From: Thalassomonas sp. RHCl1
Lineage (GTDB): Bacteria > Pseudomonadota > Gammaproteobacteria > Enterobacterales > Alteromonadaceae
Assembly: GCF_947387555.1 (NCBI RefSeq)
Contig: NZ_CANDNZ010000001.1
Span: 434,001-498,000 of the forward strand
Direction: 5' to 3'
Length of the DNA: 64,000 bases
The translations under genes and the position numbers were made by a program. The first letter of the stretch is position 1. Every line of letters begins with the position of its first letter. The notes under the pieces were generated by a model. The model was not told where the DNA came from and ran no database searches. It saw nothing but the letters and a program-made list of their open reading frames with translations. Positions 25,365 to 34,261 of this stretch are shown here, one piece after another.

Positions 25365-25380
25365 TGGCTTGATTGTTGCC
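25365..25380 (+). promoter_or_regulatory. Sigma-54 (-24/-12) promoter of PEP-CTERM gene 2
   Basis: TGGCTTG-ATTG-TTGCC, nearly identical to the element at 24163 and again with the -12 C exactly 48 bases before the start codon, while the surrounding bases differ. Confidence 0.75.
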
Positions 25381-25426
25381 TATGGCCGGCACTTGATGAG
25401 GTTTTTCTTAAACAGGATCAAACCCA

Positions 25427-26308
25427 ATGAATAAATTACTTATCGGAATTATATCCATTCTATTTAGTAGCAATGTCACAGCGGCTTTCATTTCTTTGGA
25501 TGTCGAGCAATCAGAGCTGTATAAAGTGACTCTTCAAAGGCATGATTTGATAGCATCTAATAGTGAACAATATGACATTGCTATTAATTTTGAATTTTCC
25601 GGTAGTTCCTCTCCAGGGAGTATCGAGTCATTTGATCTCGATGGCAGCCAAGGGCAAGTCATCGGGCAGGCTCAAATGACAAATCAATATCACTTTATGT
25701 CTCTTTTTAATTATGAGCATGTTTATCAGGAAAATTTAACCTCATTTAAAGCTCAATTTGATGCGACAGATTTAGAGCCTACCCTTGAATATTCATATTC
25801 TTTTTTACAGGCACTAAATTTTCAATATGATTATTTTGATGAGCACAGTGCTGATTCTTTTTATGGCATGCATACAGACATAATGGACATTGCTCTGCAT
25901 ACATCAAACTATCAATATAAAACGAAAGAGGAAGATGGCCTTATTTCCGGACAGCGGATGATAGAGTTTTATAATATTTCATTTTCAGAAGAAGCAGAGC
26001 TGGATTTTGTCAACTTTGATGAAGTAGAGGAATTGTATCTTGCTTTTGAACAAGCCATGGTAAATGGCCTTGAGATTCGCCTGACTCACTCTGTTTCAAT
26101 AATATCTTTTGAACAGACGGATTCATCTGTAAATCCTCTTGATTGCATTTACTGTGAAGGGGTTAGTGTAACAAAAGATGAATCTTTGCAATTTTCTACA
26201 TTGGGGCGCATAAGTGCAACTAATTTTGCCGATGTTCCTGAACCATCAGCGAATATCTTGTTGCTTTTGGGCTTAATGGGGTTAGTGCGCTTGAAAAAGC
26301 GTGTTTAA
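25427..26308 (+). CDS. PEP-CTERM sorting-domain protein 2 (paralog of the preceding gene)
   Basis: 293 residues: signal peptide MNKLLIGIISILFSSNVTA, AFISLDVEQSELY at the mature start (compare LISFEIYDSELY in gene 1), shared SQGQVIG and GLISGQRM(I/M) segments, and a C-terminal tag beginning DVPEPSANILLLLG with basic end LKKRV. Secreted or surface-retained through the PEP-CTERM/exosortase route. The 266-base gap to gene 1 keeps its own sigma-54 element, so the duplication included the promoter. Confidence 0.85.
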   Translation: MNKLLIGIISILFSSNVTAAFISLDVEQSELYKVTLQRHDLIASNSEQYDIAINFEFSGSSSPGSIESFDLDGSQGQVIGQAQMTNQYHFMSLFNYEHVYQENLTSFKAQFDATDLEPTLEYSYSFLQALNFQYDYFDEHSADSFYGMHTDIMDIALHTSNYQYKTKEEDGLISGQRMIEFYNISFSEEAELDFVNFDEVEELYLAFEQAMVNGLEIRLTHSVSIISFEQTDSSVNPLDCIYCEGVSVTKDESLQFSTLGRISATNFADVPEPSANILLLLGLMGLVRLKKRV

Positions 26309-26617
26309 GTAATTAAGTGGCTTGAATAGTCAAAACCTTTAAGCGCGATGTACTCTTTGCCGGGATATCGCGTTTATAGAGCATCATTCCTTCTTTGGTA
26401 AGGCTTTGAGTAATCAGCTTTGTTTTAGTCGGTGATTATTACAAATGAATAGACATCAATAAAAGCCAGTGTAATCTTTATAGTAAGTTATTCTTTACAG
26501 CTCCTATTACCTTTAAAAACCACTAAAAATAAGAAAAATCTCGTATAAGCCTATTTTTTTACCGTCACATTAAGTAAATTAACCCCGCTTTTAAATAATA
26601 ATAAAGATGAAAATGTC
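26309..26617. other. Intergenic stretch with possible terminator
   Basis: Hairpin aagcgcgat (26341-26349) / atcgcgttt (26367-26375) follows PEP-CTERM gene 2, with only a short T-run. The remainder is AT-rich leader of the transporter gene; no gene seen. Confidence 0.45.
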
Positions 26618-27964
26618 ATGAGTGTGTCTAGAGGCGGGTTCAGCTCGCGTATTGGTTTTATTATGGCGGCGGCAGGCTCTGCCGTAGGTTTAGGAAATAT
26701 CTGGGGCTTTCCCACCCAAACAGCAGGAAATGGAGGTGCTGCTTTTGTTTTAGTTTATCTGGTGCTGGCGTTCTGTCTGGCCTATCCCGCTTTTATGGCG
26801 GAGTTATTAATTGGCCGTTACGGACAGGCAAATGCGGTGACTTCCCTGCAAAAAATGTCTAAACGTCCCTGGCAGAAACACTTTGCCTTTGTCGTTGGTT
26901 TTGGCGGTATTATCTGTGCCTCCCTGATTTTAAGTTTTTACGGCATTATTGCTGGCTGGATGATGTCTTATGCGGTAGAGCCTGTGTTTACCGTTGTTGG
27001 TCTAAGCTCGGTTGCCGAGTGGGTGATCAGCCAAGATCTTGTTCGTAACCTGCTCTTTACCGTGCTCTTTATGTTTATGACCGTTTATATTATCCGCCGC
27101 GGGGTCGAGCAGGGGATAGAGAAGTGGTCGAAACGCCTGATGCCTATGATGCTGGCGCTGTTGGTGTTATTGATCATTTATGTGGTTAACCAAGAAGGTG
27201 CCAGTGAAGGTCTGCAGGCCTACCTTAATCCGGATATTTCCCGGGTGTTGGAGCCCGACTTACTGGTCAGTGCTTTAGGGCAGGCGTTTTTCTCCCTGTC
27301 GCTGGGTACCAGTGTGATGGTGATCTACGGCTCGTATATTTCTAAAAAAGAGAACCTGGTGACCTTAGGGGCGCAGGTAACCTTAATTGATGTCAGCATC
27401 GCTTTCTTAGCCGGTTTGTTGATTATCCCTGCCATGTACGTGGCCCAGGCGCAGGGCGTGGCGATTTTTGCAGAAGACGGTAGTTTGATCTCAGGTTCCA
27501 GCCTGGTCTTTACCGTATTGCCGACCCTGTTTGATTCTATGGGACAAATGGGCTTGTTTATCGGTTTTGCCTTTTTTGTCCTGATGAGCATTGCGGCGCT
27601 GACTTCTTCAATTTCTATGCTTGAAGGGCCGGTATCTTATGCGGTAGAGCGTCATAATATGGCCCGGGAAAAAGCAACCACTTTCATCGGTCTGGTGATT
27701 TTACTGATCAGTATTGTTATCGTGGTCAACATTTCTTTTATGCTGGATCTGGTGGCTATGATCGCCACGCAATACGGTCAGCCTATTATTGCCATGTTGT
27801 GTTGTGTTTTTGTCGGTTGGATTTGGCAGCGTAATGAGTTGTTAAACGAAATTAAACTGGGCAATGAAACCGTTGAAAACAGCTTGTTCTGGAAGATTTG
27901 GCCTGTGTATACCAAGTTTGTTTGTCCTGTGGCGATTGCTATGGTGTTTATCCACTCGCTGTAA
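26618..27964 (+). CDS. Sodium-dependent transporter, NSS/SNF family
   Basis: 448 residues, about 11-12 transmembrane helices. The first helix has the NSS sodium/substrate site SRIGFIMAAAGSAVGLGNIWGFP with the unwound GxxVGxGNIWxFP motif (key part AVGLGNIWGFP), followed by GGAAFVLVYL. It moves amino acids or related amines with Na+ across the inner membrane; substrate not predictable. Stands alone between PEP-CTERM gene 2 and a bidirectional terminator shared with the convergent thioredoxin gene. Confidence 0.92.
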   Translation: MSVSRGGFSSRIGFIMAAAGSAVGLGNIWGFPTQTAGNGGAAFVLVYLVLAFCLAYPAFMAELLIGRYGQANAVTSLQKMSKRPWQKHFAFVVGFGGIICASLILSFYGIIAGWMMSYAVEPVFTVVGLSSVAEWVISQDLVRNLLFTVLFMFMTVYIIRRGVEQGIEKWSKRLMPMMLALLVLLIIYVVNQEGASEGLQAYLNPDISRVLEPDLLVSALGQAFFSLSLGTSVMVIYGSYISKKENLVTLGAQVTLIDVSIAFLAGLLIIPAMYVAQAQGVAIFAEDGSLISGSSLVFTVLPTLFDSMGQMGLFIGFAFFVLMSIAALTSSISMLEGPVSYAVERHNMAREKATTFIGLVILLISIVIVVNISFMLDLVAMIATQYGQPIIAMLCCVFVGWIWQRNELLNEIKLGNETVENSLFWKIWPVYTKFVCPVAIAMVFIHSL

Positions 27965-28004
27965 GGTGGATAACTTAGTAAAAAGTTAAGCAAAAACTAA
28001 AAAA

Positions 28005-28046
28005 TAGCCGCTGTTAACTTTAACGTTAACAGCGGCTTCATTTTAT
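28005..28046. terminator. Bidirectional intrinsic terminator
   Basis: Perfect 12-bp stem (28007-28018 with 28025-28036), six-base loop, T-rich on the right and A-rich on the left, placed between two convergent genes. Confidence 0.9.
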
Positions 28047-28070
28047 TTATGGTCTTGTAGTCATTACCTT

Positions 28071-28406
28071 TTATTCACCGACAAAGGTACGAACCTGGGA
28101 TACCGAGGCGGCACCTACCTGGGTATTAACCACTTCACCGTTTTCAATCAATAATAAAGTCGGGATGCCGCGGATACCAAATTTGGCCATTAATTCCTGG
28201 GCATTGTCGGCATCTACCTTAACCACCTTTAACTGAGGCTGTTCTTCGGCTATTTGCTCGACTACCGGGGCGATCATTTTGCAGGGTTGGCACCAGGGGG
28301 CATAAAAATCGACCAGCACTTTACCGCCGTGCTGATTCACTTCCTGTTCAAAGCTCTCTGCGGTAACTTCTTTTACAATATGCTCTTTTACTGCTGCTGT
28401 TGTCAT
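28071..28406 (-). CDS. Thioredoxin with WCQPC active site
   Basis: 111 residues, single thioredoxin domain without signal peptide: VLVDFYAPWCQPCKMIAPVVEQIA, then VKVDADNAQELMAKFGIRGIPTLLLIENGEV with the cis-proline GIPT. The canonical thioredoxin motif is WCGPC; here Gly is replaced by Gln, which may shift redox potential or partner choice. Possibly a secondary thioredoxin rather than the main TrxA. Divergent from the LysR gene, which may regulate it. Confidence 0.9.
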   Translation of the reverse strand: MTTAAVKEHIVKEVTAESFEQEVNQHGGKVLVDFYAPWCQPCKMIAPVVEQIAEEQPQLKVVKVDADNAQELMAKFGIRGIPTLLLIENGEVVNTQVGAASVSQVRTFVGE

Positions 28407-28544
28407 CTTCTTTTACTCACTTCTGTTGTCTGTTGATGGCGGCCAGTGTAAACAAGTTGTGCTTTTTTGATTAGTGGGGTTTAATGAAAAAGATTGTTCT
28501 ATTTTTAGGACAAAATATAAAAGCGAACGATACAGGATGGAAAC

Positions 28545-29429
28545 ATGCAGCAGGCAAGCCTGGATGATTATTTATACTTTGCCACTTTGGTTGAATCCGG
28601 TTCTTTTACCAAGGCGGCGGCTGAACTGGGCATGCCTAAATCTAAGCTCAGCCGTCATATTGCCCAGCTGGAACAACAACTTGGCAGTCAGCTGCTGGTG
28701 CGCAGCACCCGCCGCCAGGCCCTGACAGAAGCGGGGCAGGTGTTATACCGCTTGTGTAAGCCCCATACCGAAGAATTATCCAAGGTGGAAGAAGAGCTGG
28801 GGGCGTTGATCAGTCAGCCTAAAGGAAAACTCAACCTGTTATTGCCGTTGGAATTCTTTAATCAGGTGATGAGCGCTTTATTGGCAGAGTTTGCGGTGTT
28901 ATATCCGCAGATCAGTATTTTTTGTCACCAGTATTCAGGGGCAATGCCGCAAACGGATTTGAAATATGATTTGATTTTTGCCCTGCATGAAGATGAGCTG
29001 CCGGCATCCGATTGGGTCGCCAGGACCTTGCTCAGTTTTCCACAATCTATTTACGCCTCCAGCGATTATGATGCCAGCCATTTGTCAGCGCCGGAAGATT
29101 TGCAAAATGAGATGGCTATTCTGGCAGCTGCCAGCCAGCCCTGGTTGTTTCGGGGGCAGGATACCACGCAAAGTGTGCCGGTACATGGCCGGATAGTGCT
29201 GGCCAGCCCTGAAATGCAACTGGGGGCAGCCATGCGTAATTTAGGCCTGGCAAAACTGCCGGATTATGTGGTGCAGCTCGCGGGGGAAAAACAGAGCCTG
29301 CAGCGCATTTCCCTTAGCAAGCAACCCGTGGCCCAGCAGTTGACGGTAATGTACCAAAGCCGCAGCATCCCGGCGAAAACCCGGGCTTTTCTTGATTATT
29401 TTCAGAGTAAGATAGGTTGCTTGTCTTAG
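28545..29429 (+). CDS. LysR-family transcriptional regulator
   Basis: 294 residues. N-terminal winged helix-turn-helix: LDDYLYFATLVESGSFTKAAAELGMPKSKLSRHIAQLEQQLGSQLLVRSTRRQALTEAG (key parts GSFTKAAAELGMPKSKLSRH and LLVRSTR), then a linker helix and an effector-binding domain to the end. The 138-base gap to the divergent thioredoxin gene makes that gene a candidate target (LysR regulators often control the divergent neighbour). Effector unknown. Confidence 0.92.
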   Translation: MQQASLDDYLYFATLVESGSFTKAAAELGMPKSKLSRHIAQLEQQLGSQLLVRSTRRQALTEAGQVLYRLCKPHTEELSKVEEELGALISQPKGKLNLLLPLEFFNQVMSALLAEFAVLYPQISIFCHQYSGAMPQTDLKYDLIFALHEDELPASDWVARTLLSFPQSIYASSDYDASHLSAPEDLQNEMAILAAASQPWLFRGQDTTQSVPVHGRIVLASPEMQLGAAMRNLGLAKLPDYVVQLAGEKQSLQRISLSKQPVAQQLTVMYQSRSIPAKTRAFLDYFQSKIGCLS

Positions 29430-29450
29430 CCTTTACCTGAAACACGGTTG

Positions 29451-30140
29451 CTAAAGCTTAGGCCAGCTCAGTAACCAGGGAGGGCCGATATCGAGCAGCT
29501 TATTGCTGAAATCGGCCTGCACAAATTCCTGGCCGCTACTGGGGGGACAAATGAAACTGAATTCCTCGTTATTCAAGCTAAAACGCAGGGCGTAGGCATG
29601 CAAATAGCCGCGATCGCTGTTGGGCTGTGGGTAATAATGGCTATCGCCCAAAATCGGGGCGCTGATACTGCTCAGTGCCACCCGTATCTGGTGGGTTTTG
29701 CCGGAATGAGGTTTGACAACATATAAACGTTTACCGCCTCCCAGGGCATAAGAGAAAAACTGGCTGATAGCCGGGTTCTCTGTGGTGCGCAGCAGCTTCC
29801 AGCTACCGCGGCGGCTTTTTGCCATATCGCCTTTGATCAAGCCCTGTTTCTTATTGGGTTTTTTATCGCTCAGTGCCAGGTAATACTTTTCCACCTGATG
29901 GGCGGCAAACATTTGCTGGAAAGCCTGCGCACTGCTCAGGCTCTTGGCAAAGATCACTAAACCCGAAGTCATCTTATCCAATCGGTGTACCGGATAGAGC
30001 TCACTTTGCTTAAGCTGTGCCTTAACCAGGTTAAACAGTCCCTGGCCTAAATTGTCTTCGTCATGGAAGTTAACCCCGGCGGCTTTATCCACCACTAAAA
30101 AGTCGGGGTAGTCGGCAACTAAGGTAAATTCATGACTCAT
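29451..30140 (-). CDS. RluA-family pseudouridine synthase
   Basis: 229 residues. Catalytic motif YPVHRLDKMTSGLVIFAKS with the essential Asp in HRLD, preceded by DFLVVDKAAGVNFH and followed by KTHQIRVALSSI...ILGDSHYY. Converts a uridine of rRNA or tRNA to pseudouridine; target site not inferable. The start is one base from the end of the nhaC-like gene, so the two are co-transcribed. Confidence 0.9.
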   Translation of the reverse strand: MSHEFTLVADYPDFLVVDKAAGVNFHDEDNLGQGLFNLVKAQLKQSELYPVHRLDKMTSGLVIFAKSLSSAQAFQQMFAAHQVEKYYLALSDKKPNKKQGLIKGDMAKSRRGSWKLLRTTENPAISQFFSYALGGGKRLYVVKPHSGKTHQIRVALSSISAPILGDSHYYPQPNSDRGYLHAYALRFSLNNEEFSFICPPSSGQEFVQADFSNKLLDIGPPWLLSWPKL

Positions 30141-30141
30141 G

Positions 30142-31500
30142 TCAGAAGCTCAGGCCGACTAAGGTATAAAGTATCAGGGTGGCAGCTCCTGCTGCCAGGG
30201 CATAGGGGAGCTGGGTTTTTACATGCTCGAAATGATCACAGCCGCTGGCAATGGAAGCGACGACTGTGGTATCAGAAATCGGCGAGGCGTGATCGCCGAA
30301 GATGCCGCCCCCTAAAACCGCTGCCACCAGAAAATGCACCGGCAAACCGGTTTGTGCAGCCACAGGTACCGCAATCGGGATCAATATCGCAAAAGTTGCC
30401 CAGGAGGTGCCGGTAGCAAAGGCCATAATAGCGGCGGCGATAAAAATGATCGGCGCCATTAAAAACAGCGGCACTTCGACATGCATCAGCTGGCTGACAT
30501 AAATGCCGGTACCCAGGGCCTTTATGGCATCGCCAAAGGCAAAAGACAACACCAGAATAGCCACAGGCAATAGCATGTAGCGTATCCCTTCAATTGAGAT
30601 TTTAATAACTTCTTTCATGGTCAACAGATGGTAAAGCTTGATCAGGGCAATGAGTAACACCAGGGCGCTGATAATGGCCCAGAAAACGGAGAAAGAGCCT
30701 GAGCCGCGGCGGATATCGCCATCGCCGGTAACCCACAGCAAGGCCAGGGTGATGCCGAGTAAAGCAATAAACGGCAACCACATTACCCGTGCCGGGGCGA
30801 CCCGGGAGCTAAATTCCGGCTGGGTTAAGCCGTTGCCCACGGCGGCACTTTTCATCGGGCCGTAGACTTTACCGGAAAATGCGGTGTAATAAGCCAGCGC
30901 TACGGCGATAATGGCATAAAAATTAAAGCCTATGGTGCCGATCAATATGCCCACGGGATCTTCGAAAGAATAGCCGTCCAATAAGCCCAGCACGTAGGCA
31001 CCCCAACCGTTTACCAGGATCAGTATGCTGATGGGGGCACAGGTGGAGTCGAGTAAATAGGCCAGGCGTGCCCGACTCATTTTGTGTTGGTCAAACAGTT
31101 GTTGGCTGGCCATGCCGCCGGTAAACATGCTTAAATTGGTATCGGTAAAGATGCTGGTGCCGATGATGGTGGGCAGCAGGCTTGCCTGGCGGGAATTTCT
31201 CACCAGTTTCAGGGCCGAGAGATGGTTGATGAAACCGTTGACGGCGCCTGAGGCATTCATGAGTTTTACCAGGGCGCCGATCAGCAGGCTGAAAGTGATG
31301 ATATAAACATTGCCCAGGGAGGAAAAAACCGCTGCAAGCCCTTCAACACTGCCGACAACGCCGGTTACCGGCTGCCACTTGGCCACCATTATCTGGCAAA
31401 GCACCAAAGCGCACAGTAAAGCCAGCAGGGCACTCTTGCGCCAGATGGCGATAGCAATGGCAACAACCGGCGGTAGTAAACTTAAGACACTATCTTGCAT
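30142..31500 (-). CDS. NhaC-family Na+/H+ antiporter-like protein
   Basis: 452 residues from the ATG at 31500 (AAGAAG ahead; the frame extends to 31593 but the extra residues are polar and precede the first helix). About twelve membrane helices; landmarks include ITFSLLIGALVKLMNASGAV, TIIGTSIFTDTNLSMFTGGMASQQLFD, ATGTSWATFAILIPIAVPVA and GGGIFGDHASPISDTTVVASIASG, the GDHxSPISDT signature of the NhaC superfamily. Exchanges Na+ for H+ or transports a carboxylate/amino acid; both occur in this family. Downstream partner is the pseudouridine synthase gene. Confidence 0.88.
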   Translation of the reverse strand: MQDSVLSLLPPVVAIAIAIWRKSALLALLCALVLCQIMVAKWQPVTGVVGSVEGLAAVFSSLGNVYIITFSLLIGALVKLMNASGAVNGFINHLSALKLVRNSRQASLLPTIIGTSIFTDTNLSMFTGGMASQQLFDQHKMSRARLAYLLDSTCAPISILILVNGWGAYVLGLLDGYSFEDPVGILIGTIGFNFYAIIAVALAYYTAFSGKVYGPMKSAAVGNGLTQPEFSSRVAPARVMWLPFIALLGITLALLWVTGDGDIRRGSGSFSVFWAIISALVLLIALIKLYHLLTMKEVIKISIEGIRYMLLPVAILVLSFAFGDAIKALGTGIYVSQLMHVEVPLFLMAPIIFIAAAIMAFATGTSWATFAILIPIAVPVAAQTGLPVHFLVAAVLGGGIFGDHASPISDTTVVASIASGCDHFEHVKTQLPYALAAGAATLILYTLVGLSF

Positions 31501-31865
31501 TGTTTTTCTTCTTATTAAATGGACCAGCGAACTAAGTTGTTTTTCACACTCGGTTATTTCTGCCGGGTTATTGATTTGACTAGGGATTTTCACCCGTCTT
31601 CAGCCTTTATTTGCATTATTCTCTCATTGAACGCAAGAAATGGCTATCAAGAATGTTGATGGCGAGGGATAATAGCAGGGCAGTTGTCTGTATTTACGAA
31701 GATATTTGTAATTATTTTATCGTCTCCACGGTCAGGTACTGCTTAGGATAGCAATGTTTTGTTACTTTACTTAGGTTAAATAAATGTCGGCTATCATTGA
31801 AAAGCTTAACGCTATCCCTTAAATAGGGGATATCTTTTGCAAAACTATTTGCTCCGGGAGTGATT
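31501..31865. other. Divergent promoter region between the nhaC-like gene and gshA
   Basis: No gene. An inverted repeat tatccc (31813-31818) / gggata (31827-31832) lies about 35 bases before the gshA start and could be an operator or a leader hairpin. Confidence 0.4.
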
Positions 31866-33431
31866 TTGTCATCTTTTAACGATTATATTGTGGCCTTTAA
31901 TCAGGAGGCTTATTTACCGTCTCTAACCGGCATTGGCCGGGGGATTGAGCGGGAAGCGCTAAGGGTGCTGCCTGAAGGTAAATTATCTGAAAAGCCACAT
32001 GCTTATGATATCGGCTCGGCACTGACACACCCGAATATCACCACGGATTATTCGGAAACCTTACTGGAATTTATTACCCCGGTAAGTTTTGAGCCGGAAA
32101 CGGCGATTGCACAATTGCAGGATATCCAAAAGTTCACCTTAAAGCAGATTGACGGTGAGTTGCTATGGCCCTTGAGCATGCCCTGTTTTGTTAATGACGC
32201 CGATAAAATTCCGCTGGCGCAATACGGCACGTCTAATATCGGCCGGATGAAAAACACTTACCGCCAGGGCCTGAAAAACCGCTATGGCAGCATGATGCAG
32301 GTGATCGCCGGGATACATTTTAATTTTTCATTTTCCAGGGATTTCTGGAAAAACCTGCAAAAAATCGACAATAACAGCGATAACTTGGATGATTTTATCT
32401 CAGACCGCTATTTTGCCCTGATCCGCAACTATAAGCGTTTTTGCTGGTTGATCCCCTATTTATACGGCAGCTCTCCGGTGATCTGCTCTTCGTTTTTACA
32501 GAACAAACCCCAACAGCTGCCTTTTAAAAAATCCGGCAGCGGTTATTTATATTTAGAGCATGCCACTTCGTTGCGCATGAGTGACTTGGGTTATACCAAC
32601 AGCGCCCAGTCGGCTTTGCATATTTGTTATAATAGCCTGGACGGTTATGTGGCCGGGGTGCAGGAAGCTATCGGCCTGAGTTCAGATGAATTTTCAGAAA
32701 TCGGCGTCAAGGTCAACGGTGAATACCGCCAACTTAACGGCAATATCCTGCAGATTGAAAATGAGCTTTATGCCCCAATCCGCCCCAAGCGGGTGGCTAA
32801 ATCCGGTGAAAAGCCGTCTGAAGCACTGCAGCGCCGGGGCGTGGAATACATAGAAGTCAGGGCGCTGGATATCAATCCTTTTGTCGATACCGGTATCAGT
32901 CTTGAGCAGGTTTATTTTTTAGATATCTTCCTCACCTATTGCGCCTTGCTGCCTAATCCGGGATTAGATGCCGCGACCCAAAAGGTTTTTGAAGGCAATA
33001 TGGATGAAGTGGTGCTGCGCGGACGTGATCCGGCCTTGTTGTTACATGACGGCGAGCAGGAAAAATCCCTGGTGCAGTGGGGCAATGAAATCTTTAAGGA
33101 TTTAACGCAAGTGGCTTGCTTGCTGGATAAGGCCAACAACAGTAACAGTTATCAGCAGTCGGTTACCGAGGAGCTGGCGAAAATTAACAACCCAGATCTG
33201 ACCCCTTCGGCCCGTTTAGTTGATTTAGTGGTTAACCAGGGGAAAAGCCTGACCAAGTTTGCCCTGTCATCTGCCGCCAGCTACCGGGAGTCGCAGCTGG
33301 AGAACGGCTATCAGTTTTATAATGAGAGCGGTTTTGTTGCCAGCGTCGCTAAATCGCATCAGGATCAGGCGGAAATCGAAGCCAGTGACGTGTTAAGTTA
33401 CGATGACTTTCTAAAAGATTATTTCGCCTGA
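31866..33431 (+). CDS. gshA: Glutamate-cysteine ligase
   Basis: First step of glutathione synthesis: ATP-dependent ligation of Glu and Cys. 521 residues, matching the proteobacterial GshA type; N-terminal GIGRGIEREALRVLPEGKLSE and HPNITTDYSETLLEFITP are hallmark ATP/substrate-binding segments, with EYIEVRALDINPF further on. A TTG at 31866 is the preferred start because CGGGAG ends five bases upstream (a GTG at 31860 would overlap that site); a TTG start is also used by E. coli gshA. The weak start codon should limit expression. Confidence 0.95.
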   Translation: MSSFNDYIVAFNQEAYLPSLTGIGRGIEREALRVLPEGKLSEKPHAYDIGSALTHPNITTDYSETLLEFITPVSFEPETAIAQLQDIQKFTLKQIDGELLWPLSMPCFVNDADKIPLAQYGTSNIGRMKNTYRQGLKNRYGSMMQVIAGIHFNFSFSRDFWKNLQKIDNNSDNLDDFISDRYFALIRNYKRFCWLIPYLYGSSPVICSSFLQNKPQQLPFKKSGSGYLYLEHATSLRMSDLGYTNSAQSALHICYNSLDGYVAGVQEAIGLSSDEFSEIGVKVNGEYRQLNGNILQIENELYAPIRPKRVAKSGEKPSEALQRRGVEYIEVRALDINPFVDTGISLEQVYFLDIFLTYCALLPNPGLDAATQKVFEGNMDEVVLRGRDPALLLHDGEQEKSLVQWGNEIFKDLTQVACLLDKANNSNSYQQSVTEELAKINNPDLTPSARLVDLVVNQGKSLTKFALSSAASYRESQLENGYQFYNESGFVASVAKSHQDQAEIEASDVLSYDDFLKDYFA

Positions 33432-33623
33432 TAACGGACAGATAGTAGATGTGAATAAATACTTTGCATTTAATATCTTCGCTTTGCCAACCAATATCAT
33501 TTAAGCCGGGCCGGGGCCAGGGAGATTGTGATTTCGCAATTGCTTTGTCCATGGTCGCGGCTTTTGTCTTTATATCCCATAAGCCGGGTTTTCGGCACTT
33601 ATTGAGCCGGAAGATAAAAATCG
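33432..33623. other. Non-coding stretch after gshA
   Basis: Nothing convincing is seen between the gshA stop and the first tandem repeat unit; open frames here lack ribosome sites. Confidence 0.5.
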
Positions 33624-34082
33624 GGCAAAAAAAAGCGCGTTATAAAAACGCGCGCTTTGTTTATCAAACATAAATCACTAAGGGAAATAGAAGTCTCTCA
33701 ATCTTCATACCGTTAGTAAGAGTCGGTGAAAACCGATAAGTTCATTTCTATTTCACTTTTTTATTTTTTCTGCACCGGGTGAAAAAGTATCAGGCAAAAA
33801 AAAGCGCGTTATAAAAACGCGCACTCTGTTTATAAAACATAAATCACTAAGGGAAATAGAAGTCTCTCAATCTTCATACCTTAATAAGAGTCGGTGAATA
33901 CCGATAAGTTCATTCCCGGTAAAACTTTTTTCATTTTATTTTTTCCTGCCGCCGGGGAAAAAACTATCAGGCAAAAAAAAAGCGCGTTATAAAAACGCGC
34001 GTCATATGTAATAAACATAAATCACTAAGGGAAATAAAAGTCTCTCGTAAGGTAGGAGTAACCCCGGGGAATAAAGTTCATT
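33624..34082 (-). repeat. Three tandem ~170-180 bp repeat units, each with a minus-strand terminator (candidate small-RNA or micro-peptide array)
   Basis: Units end (on the minus strand) at hairpins 33635-33653, 33804-33822 and 33982-34000, each gcgcgtt-5 bases-aacgcgc with an 8-9 base A-run on the left, that is a U-tract for minus-strand transcripts. Each unit shares a conserved core (cactaagggaaata then agtctctc). Units 1 and 2 also share a small hairpin with cggt/accg arms. Each minus-strand unit has an ATGAAC near its right end (33745, 33913, 34081). In units 1 and 2 that frame reads MNLSVFTDSY and stops. Another frame, ERLLFPLVIYV, is kept in all three, starting MKI in units 1-2. Spacing between units is 169 and 178 bases. 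Confidence 0.8.
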
Positions 34083-34261
34083 TTAAATTGCCAACCGGGG
34101 GGAATTTCTTTTATGTATGGCGAGAATTACCTGCAATCATGTGAAAGTTGCGCTTTGAGCATTGACCTTGCAAATGCTTACCGCAAGTTAATTGATTTTC
34201 CACCTGTATTTTTATTTTTAATCTGGCATCATGCGGGTATATCAAACGAGGGTGACTATTT

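Noticed and set aside
33624-34082. CRISPR array
   Set aside because: The repeats are long (about 170-180 bp), only three, and contain terminators; there are no short regular repeats with unique spacers and no cas genes.
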